A DNA stretch of 29,851 nt from a virus. Where the stretch lies: the IMG/VR virus record IMGVR_UViG_3300044470_000192, positions 1 to 29,851 of that record; one strand, 5' to 3'. The position numbers and the translations under genes were made by a program. Below the pieces are notes generated by a model. The model worked only from the letters and a program-made list of their open reading frames with translations, was not told where the DNA came from and searched no databases. This document shows positions 13,237 through 19,706 of the stretch, piece by piece (position 1 is the first letter of the stretch; every line of letters starts with the position of its first letter).

Positions 13237-13491
13237 ATGATAGAAACTAAACTTAAAATAGCACAGAGCTTCATTGGTAAAAAAGTTATATATTATATGC
13301 CTCTACCTACAGGTGGAGTTCAGCAGCAAGAATTGACAGTAAAATCAGCTCGAATAGCAAAGGATATGGTAGTACTTGACTTTAATGAATATGAGAGCTA
13401 TGTTGTAAATATGGATGTGGTAGGTACAATGACAAATGGGAAATATACTCCACTCTATGAGGAGCCTGTAATTGGTGAACAAGGAACATAA
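13237..13491 (+). CDS. hypothetical protein, 84 aa
   Basis: Starts at ATG 13237 behind TAAGGA, right after the structured RNA and its terminator-like stem, which may control its expression. The pattern of short beta strands (KKVIYYMPLP, QELTVKSARIA, MVVLDFNEY, YVVNMDVVGTM) suggests a small barrel. There are no catalytic motifs. The 3' end overlaps the next small gene in another frame. Family unknown. Confidence 0.7.
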   Translation: MIETKLKIAQSFIGKKVIYYMPLPTGGVQQQELTVKSARIAKDMVVLDFNEYESYVVNMDVVGTMTNGKYTPLYEEPVIGEQGT

Positions 13492-13645
13492 TGAAAGTTT
13501 TGTTTTAGCAATGGGAAATGCTGGTATAGATTTTAATAAATTTGATATTAAAGTTATACTTGATGCCCATCAAGCATATCTATTGGCACCAGTACCAGAC
13601 AATCGTGCAGACTATGCACTGAGAATTTTCAATAAGAATAAATAA
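13475..13645 (+). CDS. small hypothetical protein, 56 aa, GTG start
   Basis: An open frame that overlaps the end of the previous gene. GTG 13475 is preferred because GAGGAG (13460-13465) lies upstream; ATG 13511 lacks a ribosome site. The middle has a regular coding pattern (KFDIKVILDAHQAYLLAP), then a basic end. The gap it fills would otherwise be 160 nt without a gene. Function unknown. Confidence 0.6.
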   Translation: MNKEHNESFVLAMGNAGIDFNKFDIKVILDAHQAYLLAPVPDNRADYALRIFNKNK

Positions 13646-13654
13646 GGGGTAAAT

Positions 13655-13942
13655 ATGAAACAGTTAGATGAACAGATGCAAACAGAAGTAGTAGATTTAT
13701 TTAGGGGTATTTATACCTCAGATGAACAAGTGGAGGAGCTAAAAGAATCTATTAAAGTATTTAATGCTTCTAAAAAAGAGATGATAGTAAATACCGCTGA
13801 AAAGCTAGAAGTAAAACCGTTACATCTTCGTAAGGCATATAAACAATGGCTTAACTCTATTCAGAAGCCGGAAGAGGTTCAAGAGGTTGATGGCATTGTT
13901 GCCTTCATTTTGGAATTCGTTGCTGATAAGATAGAGGAGTAA
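13655..13942 (+). CDS. small helical DNA-binding-like protein, 95 aa
   Basis: Starts at ATG 13655 behind AAGGGGT. It is helical throughout, with a basic central segment (EKLEVKPLHLRKAYKQWLNSI) and an acidic tail. The order of a long helix, an E-x-L-x-V segment and a basic helix recalls small phage double-stranded DNA-binding proteins such as T4 DsbA, but that is only a weak resemblance by eye. Its stop touches the next ATG (TAAATG). Confidence 0.6.
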   Translation: MKQLDEQMQTEVVDLFRGIYTSDEQVEELKESIKVFNASKKEMIVNTAEKLEVKPLHLRKAYKQWLNSIQKPEEVQEVDGIVAFILEFVADKIEE

Positions 13943-14704
13943 ATGTATACATTTATTTATTCTGAAGAAGAGCTACATAAATTCTTCGATGTAGTTTTGC
14001 CTCCTTTGACTGATAATGAAGTATATTTTGTTTCATTGTCTGCCAGAAAAAAATATCTTAGTGATGAAACTAAAAACATTCTTGATGGTAGTTCAGAAAT
14101 GTTTGAACGAAGACTTATCGAGAAAAAAGACTGGAATTTATTTTTAAGAACTATTAGACGTTATGAATGTAATGATGGTGCTTATATGTCATTAAAGGGC
14201 GAAGCATACCCTAATGCTGCTATGATGATCTATCTAAGCTTTAATCCCTGCGATGTAATCAAAGCCTATGAAGAGTTCATCATGGACTCAACTCGTAACA
14301 TGATGGCGCTTGCCTTAGGTAGAGGTTCCTCACCGGATTACTTCAAAAGAATACAACATAATCTAATGACTGCCATGCACCACTCACGGGGTACTAAACA
14401 TTATGTGGATATAGATATTGATTTTTTTGAAGGGACAAAGAATTTAGTTTCTTTAGACTTGATTCTAACCCCATTAAGGGAAAAGAATGTAAAGTTCTAT
14501 GTTATTGAAACCCATGGGGGTTATCATGTTTTAATGAAGGTGGATACGCTTCATTTTGATTACATGAAAGAAATGAAAGAAATACAATCTAATTCTACAA
14601 AAATACAAGATATTATGAACAATGGTCGAGGCATGTGCCCACTTTGTGGAACTCTCCAAGCAGGTTTTCCTGTAAAATGCCTTTTTAAAATTTCTAATTA
14701 TTAA
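13943..14704 (+). CDS. possible primase-fold (AEP-like) protein, 253 aa
   Basis: Starts at ATG 13943 behind GAGGAG. HYVDIDIDFF (near 153) offers a D-x-D pair after a strand, and YVIETHGGYHVLMKV (near 194) has a glycine turn followed by H-V, an arrangement like motifs I and II of archaeo-eukaryotic primases and related nucleotidyltransferases. A late CPLCGT segment could bind zinc. This assignment is tentative. The C-terminal end (PVKCLFKISNY) is abrupt and GIY-YIG gene 3 follows after 48 nt, so the tail may have been altered by that insertion. Confidence 0.55.
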   Translation: MYTFIYSEEELHKFFDVVLPPLTDNEVYFVSLSARKKYLSDETKNILDGSSEMFERRLIEKKDWNLFLRTIRRYECNDGAYMSLKGEAYPNAAMMIYLSFNPCDVIKAYEEFIMDSTRNMMALALGRGSSPDYFKRIQHNLMTAMHHSRGTKHYVDIDIDFFEGTKNLVSLDLILTPLREKNVKFYVIETHGGYHVLMKVDTLHFDYMKEMKEIQSNSTKIQDIMNNGRGMCPLCGTLQAGFPVKCLFKISNY

Positions 14705-14716
14705 GTATCATTCTAT

Positions 14717-14751
14717 GAGTATTACCTACACTAATTATGTAGGTAACACTC
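14717..14751 (+). promoter_or_regulatory. hairpin hiding the RBS of GIY-YIG gene 3, with CTAATTAT in its loop
   Basis: Left arm 14717-14729, loop ACTAATTAT (14730-14738), right arm 14739-14751, with 12 pairs and one A-C mismatch. The only ribosome site, AGGTAA, is in the right arm and the ATG follows 1 nt later. The loop is identical to that before GIY-YIG gene 1, while the stems differ in sequence yet both pair. Confidence 0.72.
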
Positions 14752-14752
14752 A

Positions 14753-15448
14753 ATGTATTATATTTATTTAATAACTTTTCCTAATGATAAAGTTTATGTA
14801 GGTCAATCTAAAAATATAAAAAAAAGATGGTATGAACATAAAAGATTAGGAAAAAAAGGAAATGAACGAATTATACTTTATGAGGCAATACATAAATATG
14901 GAGTTGATTCCATTTCATTTGATATTATTGATAAAGCAGAAACATTAAAAAAAATTAATCAAAAAGAAATTCAGTATATAGTTCAGTATCATTCTTATAT
15001 TCATGATCTTGAATGTAATGGGTATAATATGACATTAGGTGGAGAAGGAACTGAAGGCCATATAGGTTTAAAGGGTCAAGCAGCTTCAATGTCATTAACT
15101 TCTATAGCAAAACGTAATAATTGTTCTTTAGAAGAAGCAAAAAAGTTAACCCCTATGTATGGTAAAGTAAGAGATGAATATACTAAACAAAGAGCCTCGG
15201 AAACTCATAAGGGAAAAATATTATCAGAGGAAACTAAGGAAAAAATTAGAGCAAAAACTATTAAATATTCTTATACCTTAACTAATACTGAAACTGGAGA
15301 GATATTCATAACTACAAGTTTAAATCAATGGTGTAAGGATCATAAAATAGAAAGGTCCATTCTCTCCAAAAGAGTGAATACCTTAGAGCAAAGACCTAGA
15401 AAAAAATTAAAAGAATGGAATATACAGAAAATTGATCTAACCTCTTGA
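14753..15448 (+). CDS. GIY-YIG homing endonuclease 3
   Basis: 231 residues. The nuclease domain starts at the N terminus: YYIYLI, KVYVGQS near 14-20, KRWYEH, then QKEIQYI near 76 and GYNMTLGGEG. A single NUMOD3-like stretch (KILSEETKEKIRAK, about 165-178) and a C-terminal helix-turn-helix-like part (TSLNQWCKDHKIERSIL) follow. Its TGA lies inside the -35 box of the next promoter. Translation is predicted to be blocked in read-through mRNA by the hairpin before it. Confidence 0.91.
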   Translation: MYYIYLITFPNDKVYVGQSKNIKKRWYEHKRLGKKGNERIILYEAIHKYGVDSISFDIIDKAETLKKINQKEIQYIVQYHSYIHDLECNGYNMTLGGEGTEGHIGLKGQAASMSLTSIAKRNNCSLEEAKKLTPMYGKVRDEYTKQRASETHKGKILSEETKEKIRAKTIKYSYTLTNTETGEIFITTSLNQWCKDHKIERSILSKRVNTLEQRPRKKLKEWNIQKIDLTS

Positions 15449-15473
15449 CAACAAACTTATTATATAGTATACT
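15445..15473 (+). promoter_or_regulatory. sigma-70-type promoter at the end of GIY-YIG gene 3
   Basis: TTGACA (15445-15450), 17-bp spacer, TATACT (15468-15473). It drives the gene at 15506, with a leader of about 25 nt that contains AGAGGAT. Confidence 0.78.
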
Positions 15474-15505
15474 CCTTATATCTAACTTACTAATAAGAGG
15501 ATATT

Positions 15506-16030
15506 ATGGAGTATATGAGTGAAAGAAAACTAGTTGAAATGGAGAATGAGCAGGGATACTGGGTTTATGGAACCAAAGTTTGGAATGTAACTGGTAGCCA
15601 TCATGTAGAATTCATGATAAATCATCCTGACTATTTTAATATGACAATTCAAGAGATTCTTAATATGTTTACGGCTAATCGGGAAACCATAGAGCATGAT
15701 GCTACAACCCGAGATCAATTGATACGTATTGCCTGTAAACAAGGTTGGATTAGAATAAGACATTATGTATCTAAATTAGATTTTTGGAATATATCCTGTG
15801 ATAGAATTAAATTAAGAGAGAAAAATATTAGGGAGTTTATTGAAGACTTTGCCCTGAAAAATAAATTAATGCAATATAATACTAAATTGATGATTATAGG
15901 CTTAGACTCTGAGGATGAGATGGATATCTATGAGCCAAAAGATGGTGGTGTTTTTGCATTCTTAAGAAAGGTAGGTATGGAAGAAGGAACAGAAGTAAAG
16001 CTAGAAGATTTGATCAGGGAGTATAAATGA
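15506..16030 (+). CDS. hypothetical protein, 174 aa
   Basis: Starts at ATG 15506 behind AGAGG. Soluble, alpha/beta, with aromatic-rich segments near the N terminus (GYWVYGTKVWNV) and a Lys/Arg-rich helix in the middle. RDQLIRIACKQGWIRIRHY (about 67-85) resembles a small helix-turn-helix but lacks a clear family signature. ATGA overlap with the next small gene. It has its own promoter, so it is probably expressed early. Confidence 0.75.
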   Translation: MEYMSERKLVEMENEQGYWVYGTKVWNVTGSHHVEFMINHPDYFNMTIQEILNMFTANRETIEHDATTRDQLIRIACKQGWIRIRHYVSKLDFWNISCDRIKLREKNIREFIEDFALKNKLMQYNTKLMIIGLDSEDEMDIYEPKDGGVFAFLRKVGMEEGTEVKLEDLIREYK

Positions 16031-16146
16031 AATTCTATGGGAGAATAGATAACATCAAAGGACTTAGATTTAAAACTGATGCACACCTTAAAGGATACTG
16101 CAAATGGTGCCTTTACCGGAAACCCTACAGGCAGGATTTGAAGTAA
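16027..16146 (+). CDS. very small basic protein, 39 aa
   Basis: Begins at ATG 16027, overlapping the previous stop (ATGA), and ends at TAA 16146. It is strongly basic, with a C-x-x-C near the middle (YCKWCLYRKPYRQ). It could be a tiny nucleic-acid-binding or zinc-binding peptide. Support comes from the overlap, the clean end before the next promoter and the otherwise empty interval. Confidence 0.55.
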   Translation: MKFYGRIDNIKGLRFKTDAHLKGYCKWCLYRKPYRQDLK

Positions 16147-16186
16147 AAGTTTTGTATGATATATCTAATATATCTAACTTTTAGAC

Positions 16187-16215
16187 TTGATATTTACTTA
16201 TTTTTATAGTATACT
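16187..16215 (+). promoter_or_regulatory. sigma-70-type promoter
   Basis: TTGATA (16187-16192), 17-bp spacer, TATACT (16210-16215). It serves the amber-containing leader ORF at 16236, the gene at 16281 and probably the RNA ligase gene. Confidence 0.75.
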
Positions 16216-16235
16216 TCTGTTAGGAGGTGTAAAAA

Positions 16236-16280
16236 ATGAAATGTGTGTGGCTATTTTAGAACTCCAGAAAGGAGAAATAA
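16236..16280 (+). promoter_or_regulatory. leader ORF with in-frame amber codon before the 16281 gene
   Basis: A very strong ribosome site (TAGGAGGTG, 16221-16229) precedes ATG 16236. Seven codons (MKCVWLF) are followed by TAG (16257-16259). If this is read through, six more codons (NSRKEK) cover the ribosome site AAAGGAG of the next gene and end at TAA directly before ATG 16281. Termination or read-through at the amber codon would place ribosomes differently over that site. Confidence 0.5.
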
Positions 16281-16475
16281 ATGTGTAAACAATTTGTAAT
16301 AAAAGTCCAGAATGGTAGAGCTAAACGCTATGACACTCAAGGTAATAGCTATAATACCTATAGCACTGATAAGGTTCAATCAGGATTGATTCAAGAGAAT
16401 GAAGCTGTATTGACTTTATTGGATGGACATGTTAAGATATTCTCTCTAGAAGGAAGCCTGAAAAAAACAATATAA
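16281..16475 (+). CDS. hypothetical protein, 64 aa
   Basis: Starts at ATG 16281 behind AAAGGAG. KVQNGRAKRYDTQGNSYNTY followed by a hydrophobic strand and VKIFSLEGS suggests a small beta barrel. Short proteins with an N-G-R-A-x-R-Y-D core occur in other phages, without a known role that I can name. It sits 10 nt before the RNA ligase gene and shares its promoter. Confidence 0.75.
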   Translation: MCKQFVIKVQNGRAKRYDTQGNSYNTYSTDKVQSGLIQENEAVLTLLDGHVKIFSLEGSLKKTI

Positions 16476-16485
16476 GGAGTTTTAG

Positions 16486-17745
16486 ATGGAAAATAACCAA
16501 GCATTCGTAGCGTATCTTGAGAATATTCAGGCTATACCTGGAGCGGATAAGATTGTCCAGGCTGATGTAATGCTTCAAGGCATTAAGATTACTCAAGTAG
16601 TAGTGGGTGTAGATACTAAACCCCATACCAAAATTGTATATTTTGATTCCAATATGTGCCTCTCTCAAAAGGTGCTCGAAGATTATCCCGACTTGAATAT
16701 CTATCTTGCCAAAAATGGTAGAGTTAGGGTAATCAAACTCAGGGGAGTTATCAGCAATGGGCTTGCTGTAGAAGTAGAGAAATTTACTTGTTATACCACT
16801 GATAGAGATATGGAAGGTTTACCTATGCTTCCAGATTCCTTTATCTCCTTAGGGGGTACTGAAATCTGCCATAAGTATCAGCCCCCAGTGAAGCAGGTGC
16901 AAGTTCAGGGCAAAAAGGGCAGAAAGGTTAAGAAAACCTCTCGTCTCATTCCTGATCAATTCCATTTTCACATTGATACTAGCCAACTATTGCGAAACGT
17001 GCATAAGCTGGACCCCGATCAGATAATCAGTATCAGCAGGAAAATTCATGGCACTTCTGCTATCTGCTCCAATGCCCTCGTCAAGAGGAAATTGAATCTT
17101 ATAGAGAAGATAGCAAAGGTTATAGGTATTCGGATTAAAGATACCGAGTATGATTACCTTTATGCTTCCCGTACCGTAGTCAAAAATGATGCTACTACTT
17201 CAGGGTTCTATAAGGAGGATATCTGGAGTGAAGCAGGAAAAAAGAATTTTCTAACGAAACTTCACCAGGGAGAAACTGTTTACTATGAGATCGTAGGTTT
17301 CCTACCCTCTGGTGGTGCTATTCAGAAGGGCTATCGCTATGGCTGTACTCCTGGCACCTATAAGATAGCAGTCTATAGAATCACTATGACTTCCCCTGAT
17401 GGTACTGTGATAGAGTATAGCTGGCAAGCAATGAAGCAGCGCTGTCAAGAACTATGGGTTCCTATGGTGGAAGAATACTACTATGGTAGAGCTTTAGGGA
17501 TAAATACCCCTGTTGGGGATACTCCAGAACTTATTGGTAACTGGAGACAATGCTTTGTAGATAATCTTAAAGCAATGTACCTAGAAAAGAAAGCCGAAGA
17601 TTGTGATGGAAACCCTGATGAGGGTATTGTCATTCGCATCGAAGGCTTGAACATCGAAGCCTATAAACTCAAGTCGGAAGCTTTTCTTTTGAAGGAGTCT
17701 AAAGCCCATGAAGAGGAAGTAGTGGATATAGAAGAACAAGCATAG
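16486..17745 (+). CDS. ATP-dependent RNA ligase, DRB0094 (Rnl5) type
   Basis: 419 residues. It has an N-terminal OB-fold-like region (about 1-130) and then the nucleotidyltransferase domain with motif I RKIHGT (Lys186 the expected AMP acceptor), ETVYYEIVGFLPSGG (motif III area, about 263), DEGIVIRIEG (motif IV, near 385) and AYKLKS (motif V, near 396). The acidic end may be disordered. Ligases of this group seal nicked RNA duplexes or RNA in RNA/DNA hybrids. A tRNA-repair role fits the other RNA ligases in the window. Confidence 0.85.
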   Translation: MENNQAFVAYLENIQAIPGADKIVQADVMLQGIKITQVVVGVDTKPHTKIVYFDSNMCLSQKVLEDYPDLNIYLAKNGRVRVIKLRGVISNGLAVEVEKFTCYTTDRDMEGLPMLPDSFISLGGTEICHKYQPPVKQVQVQGKKGRKVKKTSRLIPDQFHFHIDTSQLLRNVHKLDPDQIISISRKIHGTSAICSNALVKRKLNLIEKIAKVIGIRIKDTEYDYLYASRTVVKNDATTSGFYKEDIWSEAGKKNFLTKLHQGETVYYEIVGFLPSGGAIQKGYRYGCTPGTYKIAVYRITMTSPDGTVIEYSWQAMKQRCQELWVPMVEEYYYGRALGINTPVGDTPELIGNWRQCFVDNLKAMYLEKKAEDCDGNPDEGIVIRIEGLNIEAYKLKSEAFLLKESKAHEEEVVDIEEQA

Positions 17746-17763
17746 AAGGTTCCCCTGTTCTTA

Positions 17764-17794
17764 GGCTACCAGGTGATACTGGTAGCCTTTTTTT
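17764..17794 (+). terminator. intrinsic terminator after the RNA ligase gene
   Basis: GGCTACCAG (17764-17772), loop GTGATA, CTGGTAGCC (17779-17787), then seven T. It is strong and complete. Confidence 0.92.
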
Positions 17795-17798
17795 ATTA

Positions 17799-17806
17799 CT
17801 AAATAA
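17799..17806 (+). promoter_or_regulatory. CTAATTA-like motif, presumed late promoter element
   Basis: CTAAATAA starts 22 nt before ATG 17821, right after the terminator. The following row of genes has no sigma-70 promoter, so some start signal is needed here. Confidence 0.45.
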
Positions 17807-17820
17807 GTAGAGGTATAATT

Positions 17821-18036
17821 ATGATCGATGCTATGTTTGTAACTGCTTTACAGGCAAATTTTTCTAATAACGATATTGGGACTTTAGATGAAACTACTTT
17901 ACTTGTAGATGGAACTCCTTACAATCCTACTCGTTGGATAAATGAAATTGGTATGTATCTACAGTTAACTCCTGGCTTACAAGAACAAGTCCTGAATGAT
18001 ATTACTAGTGATGTCATCATATTTATGAATAGATAA
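17821..18036 (+). CDS. small paralog family member 1, 71 aa
   Basis: Starts at ATG 17821 behind AGAGGT. The plan is shared with the next two genes and the start of the gene at 19174: a short helix (FVTALQANF), a T-T-L-L-V-D-G strand and turn, W-I-N-E-I, then L-x-x-x-L-Q-x-Q-V and a final amphipathic helix. It has the shortest form of this unit. Role unknown; tandem copies beside packaging genes suggest a small virion component (inference). Confidence 0.72.
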   Translation: MIDAMFVTALQANFSNNDIGTLDETTLLVDGTPYNPTRWINEIGMYLQLTPGLQEQVLNDITSDVIIFMNR

Positions 18037-18050
18037 GTCCATTCTACCCA

Positions 18051-18058
18051 CTAATTAT
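18051..18058 (+). promoter_or_regulatory. CTAATTAT motif, presumed late promoter element
   Basis: Exact CTAATTAT 27 nt before ATG 18078, with AAGAAGGAG between. Confidence 0.45.
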
Positions 18059-18077
18059 ACATAAGAAGGAGATTATA

Positions 18078-18428
18078 ATGGTTTCAGCAGGATTTGTTCG
18101 TGCGTTAAGAAATAATGGTAATACTGCATATACATTTAAGATAAATTTTAGTGGTACTACTATGTTGGTTCAGAATGGTACTTACTCACCAGTGGCTTTT
18201 ATTCCCCAGAAGTGGATTACAGAGTTGGAGAACTGGAATAACTTACAATCTGCTTTACAGACAGTAATTCTAATCGACTTCACTACTACTATCACTTCAG
18301 CAAACACTTCTAACTACTTTACCTCATCCCAGGCATCTATCAATGCTCCTGTCTTAGTCAACAACTCTTTATTGGTTGTTAATAACGGTGTTGATGGTAT
18401 TACTGGTGACCCTATGACTATTCAATAA
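18078..18428 (+). CDS. small paralog family member 2, 116 aa
   Basis: Starts at ATG 18078 behind AAGGAG. It shares F-V-R-A-L, G-T-T-M-L-V-Q-N-G, a V-A-F-I-P segment, E-L-E-N-W, L-Q-x-x-L-Q and T-x-I-T-x-A-x-T-x-N-Y-F-T with the next gene. The C-terminal 35 residues are Asn-, Val- and Gly-rich, with a beta-like stretch ending GDPMTIQ. Codon choice and the Asn/Thr-rich composition look like a virion decoration or fibre-type protein, but that is inference. Confidence 0.75.
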   Translation: MVSAGFVRALRNNGNTAYTFKINFSGTTMLVQNGTYSPVAFIPQKWITELENWNNLQSALQTVILIDFTTTITSANTSNYFTSSQASINAPVLVNNSLLVVNNGVDGITGDPMTIQ

Positions 18429-18436
18429 GATATTAA

Positions 18437-18769
18437 ATGATGATAAGTTTAACGTTTCTATACAGAATAAAAAACTCATTTCCTACTTATACAGTAAAGG
18501 TAATAAATCATGGCACTACCTTCGAGTTACAATCAGGAAGCAATACTCCTATAGTATTTATTCCTACTGTATTACAATCTGAAATAGAGAATTTTATAAA
18601 CTTGACTCCATTATTACAAATACAAGTTGTAGCTGCTGTTTCTACTGACATCAATGCAGCAATAACAGCAAACTATTTTACAAAGGCCCCTACTGCTGTT
18701 ACTACGCTAATGCATAATACTCAAGTGTATGGAAACAAAATATCGGGAGATACTATAGTCATTCAATAA
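18437..18769 (+). CDS. small paralog family member 3, 110 aa
   Basis: Closely related to the preceding gene: H-G-T-T-F-E-L-Q-S-G, P-I-V-F-I-P, E-I-E-N-F, L-L-Q-I-Q-V, I-N-A-A-I-T-A-N-Y-F-T and the same ending (GDTIVIQ against GDPMTIQ). It lies 8 nt after gene 2 without a clear ribosome site, so it is probably translated by coupling. Two adjacent ATG codons (18437 and 18440) could serve as starts. A product of local gene duplication. Confidence 0.75.
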   Translation: MMISLTFLYRIKNSFPTYTVKVINHGTTFELQSGSNTPIVFIPTVLQSEIENFINLTPLLQIQVVAAVSTDINAAITANYFTKAPTAVTTLMHNTQVYGNKISGDTIVIQ

Positions 18770-18771
18770 GG

Positions 18772-18795
18772 CTCCCATACTAAGTATGGGAGGAG
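18772..18795 (+). promoter_or_regulatory. hairpin hiding the RBS of the zinc-ribbon gene, with CTAAGTAT
   Basis: CTCCCATA (18772-18779) pairs with TATGGGAG (18785-18792), loop CTAAG. The ribosome site GGGAGGAG begins inside the 3' arm. CTAAGTAT at 18780 is 21 nt before ATG 18801, so the motif overlaps loop and stem as at the GIY-YIG genes. No T-run follows, so it is not a terminator. Confidence 0.55.
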
Positions 18796-18800
18796 ATTTC

Positions 18801-19034
18801 ATGTATACAATCACAGAGTACAATTATGAAGGCATGGCAGAGGTATATTGTAAAAAATGTGATACTTCCTTTAGTATAGAATTTAGCGGAGATGATAGTA
18901 GAAAAATACGAGATTCAATAAAAGAGTCTTTATTAGAACTAGGATGGACTACTAACTATTGTCCACAGTGCTCCGAGGAACTAATTGAAAATGGAGACTC
19001 AGACGAGCCAGACAATTTTGACACCGATTATTAA
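18801..19034 (+). CDS. zinc-ribbon protein, 77 aa
   Basis: Starts at ATG 18801 behind GGAGGAG (the ATG at 18786 is inside the hairpin). Two C-x-x-C pairs (YCKKCD near residue 17 and YCPQCS near 58) with about 38 residues between them make a typical small zinc ribbon. The tail is very acidic (NGDSDEPDNFDTDY). Such proteins bind nucleic acids or act as adaptors to polymerases. Its last 44 nt overlap the next gene in another frame. Confidence 0.78.
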   Translation: MYTITEYNYEGMAEVYCKKCDTSFSIEFSGDDSRKIRDSIKESLLELGWTTNYCPQCSEELIENGDSDEPDNFDTDY

Positions 19035-19152
19035 AGGTCTTCTTGAAGATAAAGGGGATATTCTAGACTACCAGAGCCCCAAATTCAACTGGGATAGTGT
19101 AGATGAGGGTAGCCAAACCATAGACGAGAATAATCCATTTTCAGGGCTATAA
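18991..19152 (+). CDS. small hypothetical protein, 53 aa, overlapping the zinc-ribbon gene
   Basis: ATG 18991 in another frame within the zinc-ribbon gene, with CGAGGAA about 12 nt upstream, running to TAA 19152. The frame fills a gap that would otherwise be empty. The product is acidic and hydrophilic (KGLLEDKGDILDY, then DSVDEGSQTIDENN), likely disordered. The late-type motif of the next gene begins immediately after its stop. Confidence 0.55.
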   Translation: METQTSQTILTPIIKGLLEDKGDILDYQSPKFNWDSVDEGSQTIDENNPFSGL

Positions 19153-19160
19153 CTAATTAG
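19153..19160 (+). promoter_or_regulatory. CTAATTAG motif, presumed late promoter element
   Basis: Exact CTAATTAG 21 nt before ATG 19174, followed by GCAAGGAG. Confidence 0.45.
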
Positions 19161-19173
19161 GCAAGGAGATTAT

Positions 19174-19674
19174 ATGTTTATTAGTCATGAATTAGTCACA
19201 AGGCTTAAAGCCGATCTAGACAAAGATTTAGTAGAGCTTACAGATGGAGGTAGGACCCTTTTAGTCAATGGTAAAAGTTTAGCCATTCATCTTTGGGGAG
19301 AGGTAGCAGAGAGGTTTCATCTTCTAACCAAAGAAGCCAAGGACGAACTCTATGTCAAGATCAAGGCAGAGGCGTTAAAGTTATCAAATGAGTCTAAGGC
19401 TAAGATTGATTCTATTGATGCTACACTAAAAGCTGATGAGGCTAAAGTTGCGGCTGATGTAGACAAGGGTATAGCTGAAGCTGCTGCTGGTATTGATAAG
19501 GGTGTAGCCGCTGTAGCCGCTGATGCGGATAAGGGTGCTGCTGCCCTGGCTGCTGATGCTACAAAAGAGGTTGATAAAGTTGCTGTAACGACAGAATCTG
19601 CTACTGCTCAGGCAGGAGCTGCTGTAGATCAGACTGTAACCCAGGCTGATGCTGCTGTTCAAACTATAAAGTAG
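19174..19674 (+). CDS. paralog-type head with alanine-rich coiled tail, 166 aa
   Basis: Residues 1 to about 70 follow the plan of the three small proteins upstream (L-V-T-R-L, R-T-L-L-V-N-G, L-W-G-E-V). From about 85 the protein is an Ala/Asp/Lys/Val repeat with a period of roughly 11-14 residues (units such as VAAVAADADKGAAALA), which should form a long amphipathic helix like those of late-embryogenesis or tail-fibre coiled coils. A domain fused to a repeat rod suggests a structural protein. A terminator follows at once. Confidence 0.78.
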   Translation: MFISHELVTRLKADLDKDLVELTDGGRTLLVNGKSLAIHLWGEVAERFHLLTKEAKDELYVKIKAEALKLSNESKAKIDSIDATLKADEAKVAADVDKGIAEAAAGIDKGVAAVAADADKGAAALAADATKEVDKVAVTTESATAQAGAAVDQTVTQADAAVQTIK

Positions 19675-19680
19675 AATAGA

Positions 19681-19705
19681 GCCCTTCGTTATGAAGGGCT
19701 TTTTT
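19681..19705 (+). terminator. intrinsic terminator between convergent genes
   Basis: GCCCTTC (19681-19687), loop GTTAT, GAAGGGC (19693-19699), then six T. It ends the plus-strand row. The minus-strand gene ends 2 nt away, and in that direction the T-run is poor. Confidence 0.9.
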
Positions 19706-19706
19706 A

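Noticed and set aside
13475-13645. Frame from ATG 13492 with two in-frame amber codons, considered as an amber-recoded gene
   Set aside because: The overlapping frame from GTG 13475 is fully open, has a better ribosome site and ordinary amino-acid composition, so no recoding is needed.
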